Below are positions 8,231 to 16,375 of a stretch of 64,000 nt of DNA, in pieces. The notes beneath the pieces were generated by a model. It was not told the DNA's origin, made no database searches, and was given only the letters and a program-made list of their open reading frames with translations. Each line of letters opens with the position of its first letter. Position 1 is the first letter of the stretch. The position numbers were made by a program, and so were the translations under genes. This DNA is from JBGAPH01 sp046349955 (GTDB lineage Bacteria > Planctomycetota > Planctomycetia > Pirellulales > JBGAPH01): the NCBI GenBank assembly GCA_046349955.1, contig JAXMBI010000002.1, positions 248,001 through 312,000 of the forward strand. Reading direction: 5' to 3'.

Positions 8231-9787
8231 ATGACGCACGAATCCTTTTCGCCCCAAGCGCCCACGCGATCGGTGGCCCTGGCGATTGCGGTCGTCTTGG
8301 CCTGCTATGTGGCGGCGCTGCTCCTCGGCTGGCCCCAGGCTGCCACGCGGCAGATCGCCGCCGCGAGCGCGGAGCACGCCGCCGAGCCAACCGCCGCAGA
8401 TCATGCCGCGCCGGGCGCCCCCGCGCATGGGCATCCGCCCTACTGGACCGCCATCCCCTTCGTGCTGCTGCTGGGCGCGATCGCCGTCTTCCCGCTGATT
8501 AAAGCGATCGAGCACTGGTGGGAGAGCAACCTGCACCGGCTCTATGTGGCCGTGGGGCTGGGCGTCTGCACGCTCTTGTACTACCTGTTCCTGCACGCGC
8601 TCCCCGTCGAAGGGCATTGGCCTGCTCACTACGTGGTCGAGCCGGGCGCGGGCCTCCAGTGGTCAGGCGTGCGCGCGCTGCTCGAAAACGCCTTACTCAA
8701 CGAGTATGTGCCGTTCATCGTGTTGCTGTTCAGCCTCTACACGATCGCCGGCGGCATTCGGATTACGGGCGATCTGCCGGCCCACCCGAGCACGAACGCA
8801 ATGTTCCTGGGCGTGGGTGCAACGCTCGCCAGCCTGCTCGGCACGACCGGCGCGGCCATGCTGCTCGTGCGGCCGCTGCTCGAAACCAACGCCGAGCGCA
8901 AGCACGTCAAGCACACCGTGGTGTTCTTCATCTTCATGGTCTGCAACACCGGCGGCTGCCTGCTGCCGATCGGCGATCCACCGCTCTTTCTCGGATACTT
9001 GAAGGGGGTGCCCTTCCTCTGGACGCTCAACCTGTGGCAGCCGTGGCTGTTCGTCAACGGAGCGCTGCTCGTCGTCTACTATCTCGCGGATCGTCTGATT
9101 TTTTACCCGCGCGAAGCCATGCGCGACATCCGCCGCGACGAAACGCAGGTGCGGCGGCTGCGTGTCGGCGGCCTCACGCTCAACGGCCCGCTGCTGGCGG
9201 CGGTGATCCTGGCCGTAGCGCTGCTCGATCCGAGCAAGTCGATCCCCGGCACGAGTTGGCAACCCTGGCTCTACCTCCGCGAGGCGGTGCTCTTGGCGCT
9301 CGTGGGGGCGTCGCTGCTCTTTGGCTCGCCGGCGCTCCGCGAGGCGAACCGCTTTACGTTCGGCGCGATTCTCGAAGTGGCCGCTCTGTTCCTGGGAATC
9401 TTCATCACCATGCAACCGGTGTTGTCGATCCTCCGGGTCGAGGGACCGCGGTTGGGGATCGACACGGCCCCCAAGTTCTTTTGGACCACGGGCAGCCTCT
9501 CGTCGGTGCTCGACAACGCCCCGACCTATCTCGTGTTCTTCGAGGCGGCCTCCTCGCTGGAGGGGCCCGACCGCGTGGCGGGCGTGCCGGCGGCGCTGCT
9601 GGCGGCCGTGAGCCTGGGCGCCGTATTCATGGGCGCCATGACCTACATCGGCAACGGCCCCAACTTCATGGTCAAGGCCATCGCCGAGCAGTCGGGCATC
9701 AAGATGCCCAGCTTCTTCGGCTACATCGCCTACAGCGTGGGGCTGCTGCTCCCGGTGCTCGCCCTGTGCGTGTGGCTCTTTTTGTAG
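8231..9787 (+). CDS. Ion-transporter-superfamily carrier, Na+/H+ antiporter (NhaD/CitMHS-like)
   Basis: A 518-residue polytopic membrane protein with about 12 hydrophobic segments. It has the hallmarks of the ion transporter superfamily: a re-entrant hairpin region SLLGTTGAAMLLVRPLL, then NTGGCLLPIGDPPLFLGYLKG, and later LSSVLDNAPTYLVFF and MTYIGNGPNFMVKA, which mirror each other as in the two inverted halves of this fold. Annotated relatives are called sodium:proton antiporters; a dicarboxylate or citrate substrate cannot be excluded. Residues 45-75 form a His/Ala-rich loop (HAAPGAPAHGHPP) that could bind metal or sense pH. ATG at 8231 chosen; no clear Shine-Dalgarno site. Its promoter region is shared with the divergent operon upstream. 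Confidence 0.87.
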   Translation: MTHESFSPQAPTRSVALAIAVVLACYVAALLLGWPQAATRQIAAASAEHAAEPTAADHAAPGAPAHGHPPYWTAIPFVLLLGAIAVFPLIKAIEHWWESNLHRLYVAVGLGVCTLLYYLFLHALPVEGHWPAHYVVEPGAGLQWSGVRALLENALLNEYVPFIVLLFSLYTIAGGIRITGDLPAHPSTNAMFLGVGATLASLLGTTGAAMLLVRPLLETNAERKHVKHTVVFFIFMVCNTGGCLLPIGDPPLFLGYLKGVPFLWTLNLWQPWLFVNGALLVVYYLADRLIFYPREAMRDIRRDETQVRRLRVGGLTLNGPLLAAVILAVALLDPSKSIPGTSWQPWLYLREAVLLALVGASLLFGSPALREANRFTFGAILEVAALFLGIFITMQPVLSILRVEGPRLGIDTAPKFFWTTGSLSSVLDNAPTYLVFFEAASSLEGPDRVAGVPAALLAAVSLGAVFMGAMTYIGNGPNFMVKAIAEQSGIKMPSFFGYIAYSVGLLLPVLALCVWLFL

Positions 9788-9975
9788 CGGCTGGGCGGCC
9801 GGATTTCGCCGGCGCTGATGGCCCTGCGCCGAACTCTTTGCGTGCTAACCTCCAGAGGGGTTCCGAAGGCGGTCCCCCTGGGCAGCCCCGGGGCCATTCC
9901 CCGGCTGCCGGAGGGCAGATGTTTCCAGCTTGGGGGCTCGAGCGCGCAATGGATCGACATCGTGAGGCGAACGAA

Positions 9976-10941
9976 ATGCAGAGCGCAAACGCCCTCTTCT
10001 CGCGGCGGCTCGGCCGCTGGTTCGCCGCGGAAGCCGGCAACGCCGTCGTGGAGTATGCCTTGTTGCTGGCGCTCTTAGCGGGCGGCTTGATCGTCGGCGC
10101 GCAGTTCGTCGGTTGGAGCACGAGCAACGCCTTGGGGCGGCTCGATCTGCAAACGGCCAAGGCAGGCGCGGCGCGGGGCAACCTCTCCACGGCCGCGAAC
10201 GACGCGCCGGGAGAATCGCTTCCTCCGGCCAGCGACGCCCCGCGCTTCGACTGGATGGACGTCGCCAGCACCGCCGGCCTGCTCATGGCCTTGGCCGCTT
10301 GCGGCGGCGCTTGGCGCTTCGTGCGCAAGGAACGCCGCATCCAATCGCTGCACGCGCAGCCCGAAGAGGCTGCTCCAGACGATCCAGCGCAGGTGGCGCT
10401 GCAGGAAAAGCGCCGCAAGATTCAGCTCGCCCTGGCGGCCGATCCCAGCGCCTTGTTCGACAGCCGCCTGCAGGTGCGGCACCTGATGACCGATCGCGTC
10501 GAGGCGGTAAAGCCCGAGGCGTCGCTGCTGCGGGTTCACGAAGTGATGCGTCAAGGCCGCCGCCGCCATTTGCCGGTCTGCGAAGCCAGCGGACGCCTGG
10601 TGGGGATCATCAGCGATCGCGATCTGCGCAAGCCGGGCCGCCGGGCCGCCGACGTCATGACGGCCAATCCCTGCACGGTCGCCCCCGACATGCTGATCGT
10701 CCCCACGGTCACGCTGCTGCTCAACAACCGCATTTCCTGCGTGCCGGTGGTGCAAAACGAAAAACTCTGCGGGCTGGTGACCACCACCGATCTGCTCATG
10801 GCTCTCCAGGGCGCACTGCAGGCGCTGCAAAAGATGCCCAACGCAGTGAAAGCGATGGCGGCCGTGGCGATCAACGAGCAGGCGGCCCAGTCGCTGCGCG
10901 GCGAACAAGAGAAGCCGCGGGCGCCGGCAGCGGTCGGCTAA
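9976..10941 (+). CDS. Flp-type prepilin-like N-terminus fused to a CBS-domain pair
   Basis: A 321-residue membrane protein with an unusual layout. Residues 14-45 look like a Flp/class IVb prepilin: a basic leader, then G21-NAVVE26-Y27 followed by a hydrophobic helix. Gly-x4-Glu-Tyr is the prepilin peptidase site. A Pro/Ser/Ala-rich linker (46-92) leads to a second hydrophobic helix (about 95-115), then a charged region and two CBS domains (about 166-283), which elsewhere bind adenine nucleotides. The topology would place the CBS pair in the cytoplasm. The ATG at 9976 has GAGG at 9964-9967; an ATG at 9949 would add nine residues. No tad/Flp secretion genes are nearby. The stop overlaps the stop of the converging kinase gene. 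CBS assignment is firm; prepilin processing is inference. Confidence 0.85.
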   Translation: MQSANALFSRRLGRWFAAEAGNAVVEYALLLALLAGGLIVGAQFVGWSTSNALGRLDLQTAKAGAARGNLSTAANDAPGESLPPASDAPRFDWMDVASTAGLLMALAACGGAWRFVRKERRIQSLHAQPEEAAPDDPAQVALQEKRRKIQLALAADPSALFDSRLQVRHLMTDRVEAVKPEASLLRVHEVMRQGRRRHLPVCEASGRLVGIISDRDLRKPGRRAADVMTANPCTVAPDMLIVPTVTLLLNNRISCVPVVQNEKLCGLVTTTDLLMALQGALQALQKMPNAVKAMAAVAINEQAAQSLRGEQEKPRAPAAVG

Positions 10942-11870
10942 CCTCGGTTCGCGAGCCTCTCGATGCTCACCTGGCGCTCCAGCCGCTCGATGCGCTGGCG
11001 GTCGAGCCGGCCGGGCAAGAGCTGCGCGGCGTTGTCGGCCGCCGCCGCGATGCCGAAGGCCACGGCCGCTGGCACGTCAAGCCCCTCGGCGAGCGCGACC
11101 GCCACGCCTGCCGCCAGGCAATCGCCGCAGCCGATGGGGTTCACCGTCGGTACGCGAACCGGCGTCCAGCAATACGACTCGCGGTCATTGGCACCAAAGA
11201 TCTCTCCGCTGCCATGAGTCACAACGATCCACGCGGCCCCGCGTTCCACGATCTCGCGCATCGCCCGCCAGAGGTCGGCCTCCTCTGCGAGCGGCCGGCC
11301 CACCGTGCGGGCAAGTTCTTCGCGGTTCGGCTTGACCAGCAGCGGCCGCTCCTCGAGAGCCGCTAGCAGTTCGGGGCCCCGCGCATCGAGGATCGCCGTC
11401 CCCGGCGCCGCTTGCAGCAGCTCGCGATAGAACGTTGGCGGCGTTCCCGGCGGCAAGGAACCGCTCAGCACTCGCAGTTTGGCGGTGGCGGCCACTTCAG
11501 CGTATTGTTGCCGGAACTCGGTGAGCTCCTCGGCGGTCACCGCCGTTGCGTTTTCCACGAGCTCGGTCGTTTGCCCCGTGGCGCGGTCGAGGAGCGTGGT
11601 GCAAGCGCGCGTCGGACGGAAAGCCGTGACCCAGCGGCGGGCGAAACCGAGGTCCGCGAATTCCCGCTCGATCGCTTCGCTCGGCGCGCCGCCCACCAGC
11701 GCCACGGTCGTCGATGGAGCCCCCAAGTGCCCGAGGGCGAGCCCGACGTTGAGCACTTTGCCCGAGCTGCACCAGACCGCTTGCCGTGCGCGGTTCACCT
11801 CTCCGACAGTAAACGCGTCGAACTCGAGGATCTGCTGCCAAGCTGGCGAAAGTCCTGCCGCAACGATCAC
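10938..11870 (-). CDS. PfkB-family sugar kinase (1-phosphofructokinase/tagatose-6-P kinase group)
   Basis: A 310-residue ribokinase-fold kinase. The substrate-side GKVLNVGLALGHLG motif near residue 37 and the C-terminal NPIGCGDCLAAGVAVAL motif with the catalytic Asp are present. LSGSLPPG and the LVKPNREEL block are typical of the hexose-1/6-phosphate kinase branch that includes 1-phosphofructokinase and tagatose-6-phosphate kinase. It likely phosphorylates a sugar phosphate in the cytoplasm; the exact substrate is open. Its ATG overlaps the stop of the upstream iron-ADH-like gene as ATGA, so the two are one operon. No PTS or sugar transporter is adjacent. Confidence 0.85.
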   Translation of the reverse strand: MIVAAGLSPAWQQILEFDAFTVGEVNRARQAVWCSSGKVLNVGLALGHLGAPSTTVALVGGAPSEAIEREFADLGFARRWVTAFRPTRACTTLLDRATGQTTELVENATAVTAEELTEFRQQYAEVAATAKLRVLSGSLPPGTPPTFYRELLQAAPGTAILDARGPELLAALEERPLLVKPNREELARTVGRPLAEEADLWRAMREIVERGAAWIVVTHGSGEIFGANDRESYCWTPVRVPTVNPIGCGDCLAAGVAVALAEGLDVPAAVAFGIAAAADNAAQLLPGRLDRQRIERLERQVSIERLANRG

Positions 11871-13051
11871 AGCATCTCCTCCAAGAGATCTCGCAGCTCC
11901 TCGGGCGACACGGGCCGCGGGTTGCCCGAAAGGCTGTTTCCGCGCGAGCCCTCGACGATCGCGGGCAACTGATCCGCGCGGACGCCGAGTTGGCTGAGCC
12001 GCCGCGGAATGCCCAGCGTTTCGCTGAGCTCGTCGATTGCCTGGCTCATGGCGTCGGCGGCCGCGCTGTCACTCGTGAAGGGTCGCCCCAGGCCGGCTTC
12101 CGCGAGCTCGGCCAGTTGCGGCTCGCTTACCGGCCGATTGAAGCGCAGGGCCGCGGGCAGCATCACCGCGCAGGCGAGTCCATGCGGCACATCGCAGAGG
12201 GCCCCCAGCGCCGCCGCCACTCCGTGGGCGAGTCCCAGCCCGGAGTTGGCGAGCGCCAGGCCGGAAAGGAGCGCCGCGTGCGCCATCGCTTCGCGGGCCG
12301 GTCGATCGTGCGGAGCTCGCCAAGCCTGGGGAAGGGCGGGCAGGGCTCGCCGCAGGCCTTCGAGCGCGAGCGCCTGTGGCAAGGGCTGTGCCTTGGCCGA
12401 AATGTAGCTCTCGATGAGCTGCGTGATGGCGTCGAGCCCGCTGTGAGCGGTTACCTGCGGCGGCGACGTCACCGTGAGCTCGGGGTCGACCAGCGCGATC
12501 TGGGGGAGCATGCCGTCGCTGCGGAGGCTCCGTTTGCCGGCCGGGTCGTCGACCGAGATCACCGCGTTCTTGGTCGCCTCGGTCCCCGTGCCGGCGGTGG
12601 TCGGCAGGGCGATGACGGGTAGCGGCGGCTCGGTGAGTTGTCGTCCCGTGCCGACCCCTTCCAAATACTCGCGCACCGTGGCGGTTTCTCGCTGGGCCGC
12701 CAGCGCCGCCACTGCCTTGGCCAGATCGAGCGCCGAGCCACCGCCGATGCCGATCACCAGGTCGCCGGGGCAAGCGCCCGATTGCCGCGCCCGCGCTACC
12801 GCCGCGTCGACCTGGGCAATCGTCGGCTCCCCGGCCGAAGTGACCAGCAACCGGGCCTCGACTTCGGCCGCCTGCAAATGCTCGAGCAGTTCTGTGAAGA
12901 CGGGCGAATTCGCCACACTCGGGGCCGCTACCAGCCACGCCCGCCGCCCCAGGCCGCGGGCGAGGGCGCCCAACTCGGCCCGGCGTCCCCAGCCGAACAC
13001 GATGCGGCGGGGAGCCAGAAAGTCGTAGCGGAGTGTGGGCGAAGTAGACAT
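11867..13051 (-). CDS. Iron-containing alcohol dehydrogenase family protein with altered metal site
   Basis: A 394-residue protein of the group III (iron-activated) dehydrogenase fold. The NAD(P)-binding IGIGGGSALDLAKAVA loop and PTTAGTGTEATKNAVI block are clear. In typical members the metal is held by Asp and three His, in DxxxH and HxxxH...HG patterns. Here the equivalents read DAITQ, HGVAA and PHG, so two of the four ligands appear to be Gln and Ala. That pattern may mark a subgroup rather than inactivation. First gene of the two-gene operon with the PfkB kinase (ATGA overlap), which hints at joint metabolism of a sugar or polyol. Substrate unknown. Confidence 0.85.
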   Translation of the reverse strand: MSTSPTLRYDFLAPRRIVFGWGRRAELGALARGLGRRAWLVAAPSVANSPVFTELLEHLQAAEVEARLLVTSAGEPTIAQVDAAVARARQSGACPGDLVIGIGGGSALDLAKAVAALAAQRETATVREYLEGVGTGRQLTEPPLPVIALPTTAGTGTEATKNAVISVDDPAGKRSLRSDGMLPQIALVDPELTVTSPPQVTAHSGLDAITQLIESYISAKAQPLPQALALEGLRRALPALPQAWRAPHDRPAREAMAHAALLSGLALANSGLGLAHGVAAALGALCDVPHGLACAVMLPAALRFNRPVSEPQLAELAEAGLGRPFTSDSAAADAMSQAIDELSETLGIPRRLSQLGVRADQLPAIVEGSRGNSLSGNPRPVSPEELRDLLEEML

Positions 13052-13368
13052 GCGGGCGATGCGGTGGTCGATTCACGGACTGCTGGATGCCGGTTATCGT
13101 CGCGGGCCGATTGGCGCGCGGTCAAGCCGGCCTCGACGGCCGCACTGATTGTGCGGGTTGCCTCGGGCCTGCACCCCGCGACCGCTCGGCCCCTTCGCTC
13201 GCCCTCGCGCGGCCGATGACGTACCCGTTGATGGGGCGTCCGCGCGCCCCTAGAGGCCGCTTGACAGCCTCTGCCCCCAGAACTAGAAGATTGGACCACG
13301 GTTTGATTTGCGCCGCGCCGTCCCTCCCCTGAGCGAAGCGCCGGCCGCTCTGCTCCCACACCTGCACC
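13052..13368. other. Divergent intergenic region, nothing recognised
   Basis: This 317 bp stretch lies between the divergent iron-ADH-like gene and pheA. I see no clear promoter hexamers, repeat or RNA. It is GC-rich and lacks a convincing open frame. Confidence 0.5.
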
Positions 13369-14478
13369 ATGGCCAAACGTAAACCTGCCAGTGACGACGG
13401 CGGAGATTCCCTGCCGGAGCTGCGCGGGCAGATCGACCGCTTGGACCGCGAGATCGTGCAGCGGCTCAACGAGCGGGCGAACCTGGCCCACCGCATCGGC
13501 AAGATCAAGGCCCGCAACGGCCAGAGCGTTTATGCCCCCGAGCGCGAAGAAGAGGTCCTGGCCCGCGCGGTGAAAACCAGCGAGGGGCCCCTCTCGGAAA
13601 ACTGCATTCGCGCCGTCTTCCGCGAGGTGATCTCGGGCTCGCGAGCGGTCGAGCAGGTGCTGCGGGTGGCCTTTCTTGGGCCCGCCTACAGCTACAGCCA
13701 CCTGGCCGCGATCCATCGCTTTGGCCAGAGCACCGAGCTCGTTCCGGTGGCCAGCATCGCCTCGGTGTTCGAGGAGGTGCACAGGGGCCAGGCAAACTTC
13801 GGCGTCGTGCCGATCGAGAACTCGACCGACGGCCGCGTGGCCGACACGCTCGACATGTTCACGCGGCTCCGCGTGCGCGTGTGCGGCGAGGTGCAGCTTC
13901 GCATCCACCACTGTCTGCTGGGCATGTCGCCGCGGGCCGAGCTGACCGAGGTCTACAGCAAAACGCAGCCGCTGTCGCAGTGCCGTAACTGGCTGGCCCG
14001 CCACTTGCCGAATGCCCGGCTCGTTGAGGTGAGCAGCACCTCGGCCGCCGCGCAGCTTGCCAAGGAAAAGCCGGGCGTGGGGGCGATCGCCAGCGCGCAG
14101 GCGGCGGTTCACTACGGGGTCGACATTCTGGCGGCCAACATCGAGGATCAGGAAGGCAACCTCACTCGCTTCGCCGTGCTCGGCATGGAAACGGGGCGTC
14201 GGACCGGCAGCGACAAGACGGCGCTCATGTTCCAGATCAAGAACAGCCCCGGCTCGCTCCACGACGCCACCGGAGTGTTCAAGCGGGGCAAGCTGAACAT
14301 GACCTGGATCGAGTCGTTCCCAGTCTCCGCCGCACAAGGGGGCGGCTACCTGTTCTTCGTCGAGGTCGAAGGGCACGAGACCGATTTGCGGGTGCGGCGC
14401 GCGGTCGAGGGGCTCAAGAAGCGGGCGCTGCGGCTCGAGGTGCTCGGCTCCTACGCCAAGACGGCGCCGATCGAATAG
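13369..14478 (+). CDS. pheA: Bifunctional chorismate mutase/prephenate dehydratase (P-protein)
   Basis: A 369-residue bifunctional enzyme of phenylalanine synthesis, converting chorismate to prephenate and then phenylpyruvate. Residues 8-95 are the all-helical AroQ chorismate mutase (LRGQIDRLDREIVQRLNERA, AHRIGKIKA). Residues about 100-275 are prephenate dehydratase, with GPAYSYSHLAA, VVPIENSTDGRV and, in place of the usual TRF motif context, NLTRFAVLG. Residues about 285-360 are an ACT regulatory domain (NSPGSLHDATGVFKRG). The Phe-binding ESRP motif of the ACT domain reads ESFP here, which might change feedback inhibition. No good Shine-Dalgarno site precedes the ATG. Complete and normal in length. 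Confidence 0.95.
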   Translation: MAKRKPASDDGGDSLPELRGQIDRLDREIVQRLNERANLAHRIGKIKARNGQSVYAPEREEEVLARAVKTSEGPLSENCIRAVFREVISGSRAVEQVLRVAFLGPAYSYSHLAAIHRFGQSTELVPVASIASVFEEVHRGQANFGVVPIENSTDGRVADTLDMFTRLRVRVCGEVQLRIHHCLLGMSPRAELTEVYSKTQPLSQCRNWLARHLPNARLVEVSSTSAAAQLAKEKPGVGAIASAQAAVHYGVDILAANIEDQEGNLTRFAVLGMETGRRTGSDKTALMFQIKNSPGSLHDATGVFKRGKLNMTWIESFPVSAAQGGGYLFFVEVEGHETDLRVRRAVEGLKKRALRLEVLGSYAKTAPIE

Positions 14479-14548
14479 ATTGACGGGATACGCCGCGGCG
14501 GCGAGGGGGACCCGCCAACCACGGCCCCTTTGCTCAAAAGGACCCAGC

Positions 14549-14995
14549 GTGGCAGTCAAGCGCGGCAAGAGCCTGGAAAAGCTGCTGCACGCCCTCGACG
14601 GGGCGAAGGCCGACAAGGCTGCACTGCGTCCGCCGCTCGACGGCGGGTTCGCCTACCGCTTCACGATCTGGACCCCCGTGCTCGACGCCGACGGTCAGGT
14701 CGTGTTTTCGCCGGCCGACCTGGTTCTGATCACCGAACTGCTCACGCGGCGTTTCGGCGGCTGTTCGGCCACGTCGAGCGACAGCGCGCCTCCCTGGGGC
14801 GGGGCCTGGCTCGATGAAACCGGCAAGACGATCGCCGAGAAGCACATGCAGATCGTCGTCTACTCGAGGCAGACCGAAGAGGCCAGCGCCTTCTTCCGCG
14901 ACCTCAAGGCCGTGCTCGAGCGGGCCGGCAACCAGGACGTCGTGGTCGTCGAACGCCAGGCCGTCGACCTGATGCCGAGCGGCCGGCTGCACTGA
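14549..14995 (+). CDS. Hypothetical protein downstream of pheA
   Basis: A 148-residue soluble protein without a recognised domain. It begins at a GTG with AAAAGGA about seven bases upstream. Notable blocks are FAYRFTIWTPVLDADGQVVF, LLTRRFGGCSATSSDSAPPW, and MQIVVYSRQTEEASAFFRDL, suggesting a small alpha/beta fold. It follows pheA after 70 bp and may be cotranscribed, but nothing in it suggests aromatic amino acid metabolism. It converges on the oxidoreductase gene with a 16 bp gap. Confidence 0.65.
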   Translation: MAVKRGKSLEKLLHALDGAKADKAALRPPLDGGFAYRFTIWTPVLDADGQVVFSPADLVLITELLTRRFGGCSATSSDSAPPWGGAWLDETGKTIAEKHMQIVVYSRQTEEASAFFRDLKAVLERAGNQDVVVVERQAVDLMPSGRLH

Positions 14996-15011
14996 GCAGC
15001 GACCGCAACGG

Positions 15012-16190
15012 CTATTCAATTCCTTCGCGGCGGGCGAACTCGGCGGCGTCGGCGGCCGTCTCGAGGGGCTGCCCACTCGCGGTGACCAACTCGTAGCGCC
15101 GGCCCCCCAAACGCGAGCTCGCCTCGGCGGCGCCTGCCACGAGCACGCTCTTCCAGCCAATCTCGGGGCCGAGCTTGATCGGCCGGCGCGCAGCGACCGC
15201 CTGTAGAAATACCTGCAACTCGCGCGCATAGGCGCGGGCGAAGCGCGGGTAGAAATCGGGGTGCTGCGGTTTGGGAGGCGTCATGCGAAAGCGCTGCCGC
15301 TCGACGAGTCGGCCCCGCTCGCCGGTCGTCCGTCCGGTGCCTTGCCAGAGTTTGGCTTCAATGGGGCCGAAGTCGCCGACGAATTCTCCGACGTCGATAC
15401 GGCCGAGCGTGCCGATCAGCTTGAAGCCGTTGTCGTAGCCGGTGTCGTTGATCCGCGACCCCCAGAGGTGGGCGACCGAACCATCGGCCCATTGGAGAAA
15501 GGCATGGACGACGTTGGCCCCTTCGCCGGCGCGATCCTCGTAGTGCGGGGCCATGAACTGCAGAGCCTGCACCGTGCGCGGCAGCTCGAAGCGGTGGAAG
15601 CTGAGGGCCTCGAAGACCAAGTGGATCGCCATGTCGGCCGTGATGCCGGGGCTCTGATAGGCCGGCGGCGTGGGGTTCTTGTCCTGCAACACATGGTGCG
15701 ACTGCTGCAGCTCGCCGATTTTTCCGGCCGAGACCCACTGCCGGGCCCTTCTTGAGGCGGCGTCGTAGTAGCGCTGAAAGGCGATTTGCACCGGCGCCAT
15801 GCCCGGCCGACCGGCCTGCTGGCTAAACTCGGCTGCTTCGATCACCGAGTTGGCGAGCGGCTTTTCGACGAGCACAGCCACGCCACGCTGAGCGAGCGCC
15901 AAGGTATCGGCCGCGTGATGCTCGGTCCGCGAGGCGACGACCGCGGCATCGATCCTGCCGGATTCAGCCATGGCTTCCGGCGCATCGAAGCAGGCCAGTT
16001 CACTCGCGAGGCCGCCGCCGGCCAGACGCTTGGCGGCCGCGAGCGCAGCGGCCCGAGTTTCGGCCCGCCGATCGCCCAGGGCGACAAGTTCGATCCGCCC
16101 CGCCTGGGCGAGCCGGACGAGATTCTCGAGATGGACGAGGCCCATTCGACCGACGCCGAAGATGCCGAGACGGAGGCGCGAAGAAGGCAT
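15012..16190 (-). CDS. Gfo/Idh/MocA-family NAD(P)-dependent oxidoreductase (inositol dehydrogenase-like)
   Basis: A 392-residue dehydrogenase. The N-terminal Rossmann fold is seen in LGIFGVGRMGLVHLENL, and the family's EKPLANSV motif with the catalytic-region Lys follows. The C-terminal half is the beta-sheet substrate domain (HVLQDKNPTPPAYQSPGI, WGSRINDTGYDNGFKLIG). Closest in pattern to myo-inositol 2-dehydrogenases and related sugar oxidoreductases, which are strongly expanded in planctomycetes. The ATG at 16190 places the Rossmann glycines close to the N-terminus; a start at 16256 would add a non-conserved stretch. Monocistronic. The sugar substrate is unknown. Confidence 0.85.
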   Translation of the reverse strand: MPSSRLRLGIFGVGRMGLVHLENLVRLAQAGRIELVALGDRRAETRAAALAAAKRLAGGGLASELACFDAPEAMAESGRIDAAVVASRTEHHAADTLALAQRGVAVLVEKPLANSVIEAAEFSQQAGRPGMAPVQIAFQRYYDAASRRARQWVSAGKIGELQQSHHVLQDKNPTPPAYQSPGITADMAIHLVFEALSFHRFELPRTVQALQFMAPHYEDRAGEGANVVHAFLQWADGSVAHLWGSRINDTGYDNGFKLIGTLGRIDVGEFVGDFGPIEAKLWQGTGRTTGERGRLVERQRFRMTPPKPQHPDFYPRFARAYARELQVFLQAVAARRPIKLGPEIGWKSVLVAGAAEASSRLGGRRYELVTASGQPLETAADAAEFARREGIE

Positions 16191-16375
16191 TCTGCAGCTT
16201 CTCTCAGGTAGACGTTTTGATCGGCCGTATTCGGCGGGTTCGGCATCGTACCACAAGTCGCAGATAGCCGTCCCCCTGCCTCCTCACCCCGCCGCAAAGT
16301 ACACTCTTACGGTCCGCCCGCGCGTTCCCACCCGCGCCGCGCCCGTTCCCCACCTTTGCCGCCCCAACCGGCCCC

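Noticed and set aside
8518..9975. Continuous plus-strand frame extending the prepilin/CBS gene far upstream
   Set aside because: It is the out-of-frame shadow of the antiporter gene; the ATG at 9976 with GAGG upstream is the credible start.
12928..14616. Very long open frame on the minus strand across pheA
   Set aside because: It is antisense to the well-conserved pheA, its protein is Arg/His/Leu-rich with no domain, and such shadows are expected at this GC content.
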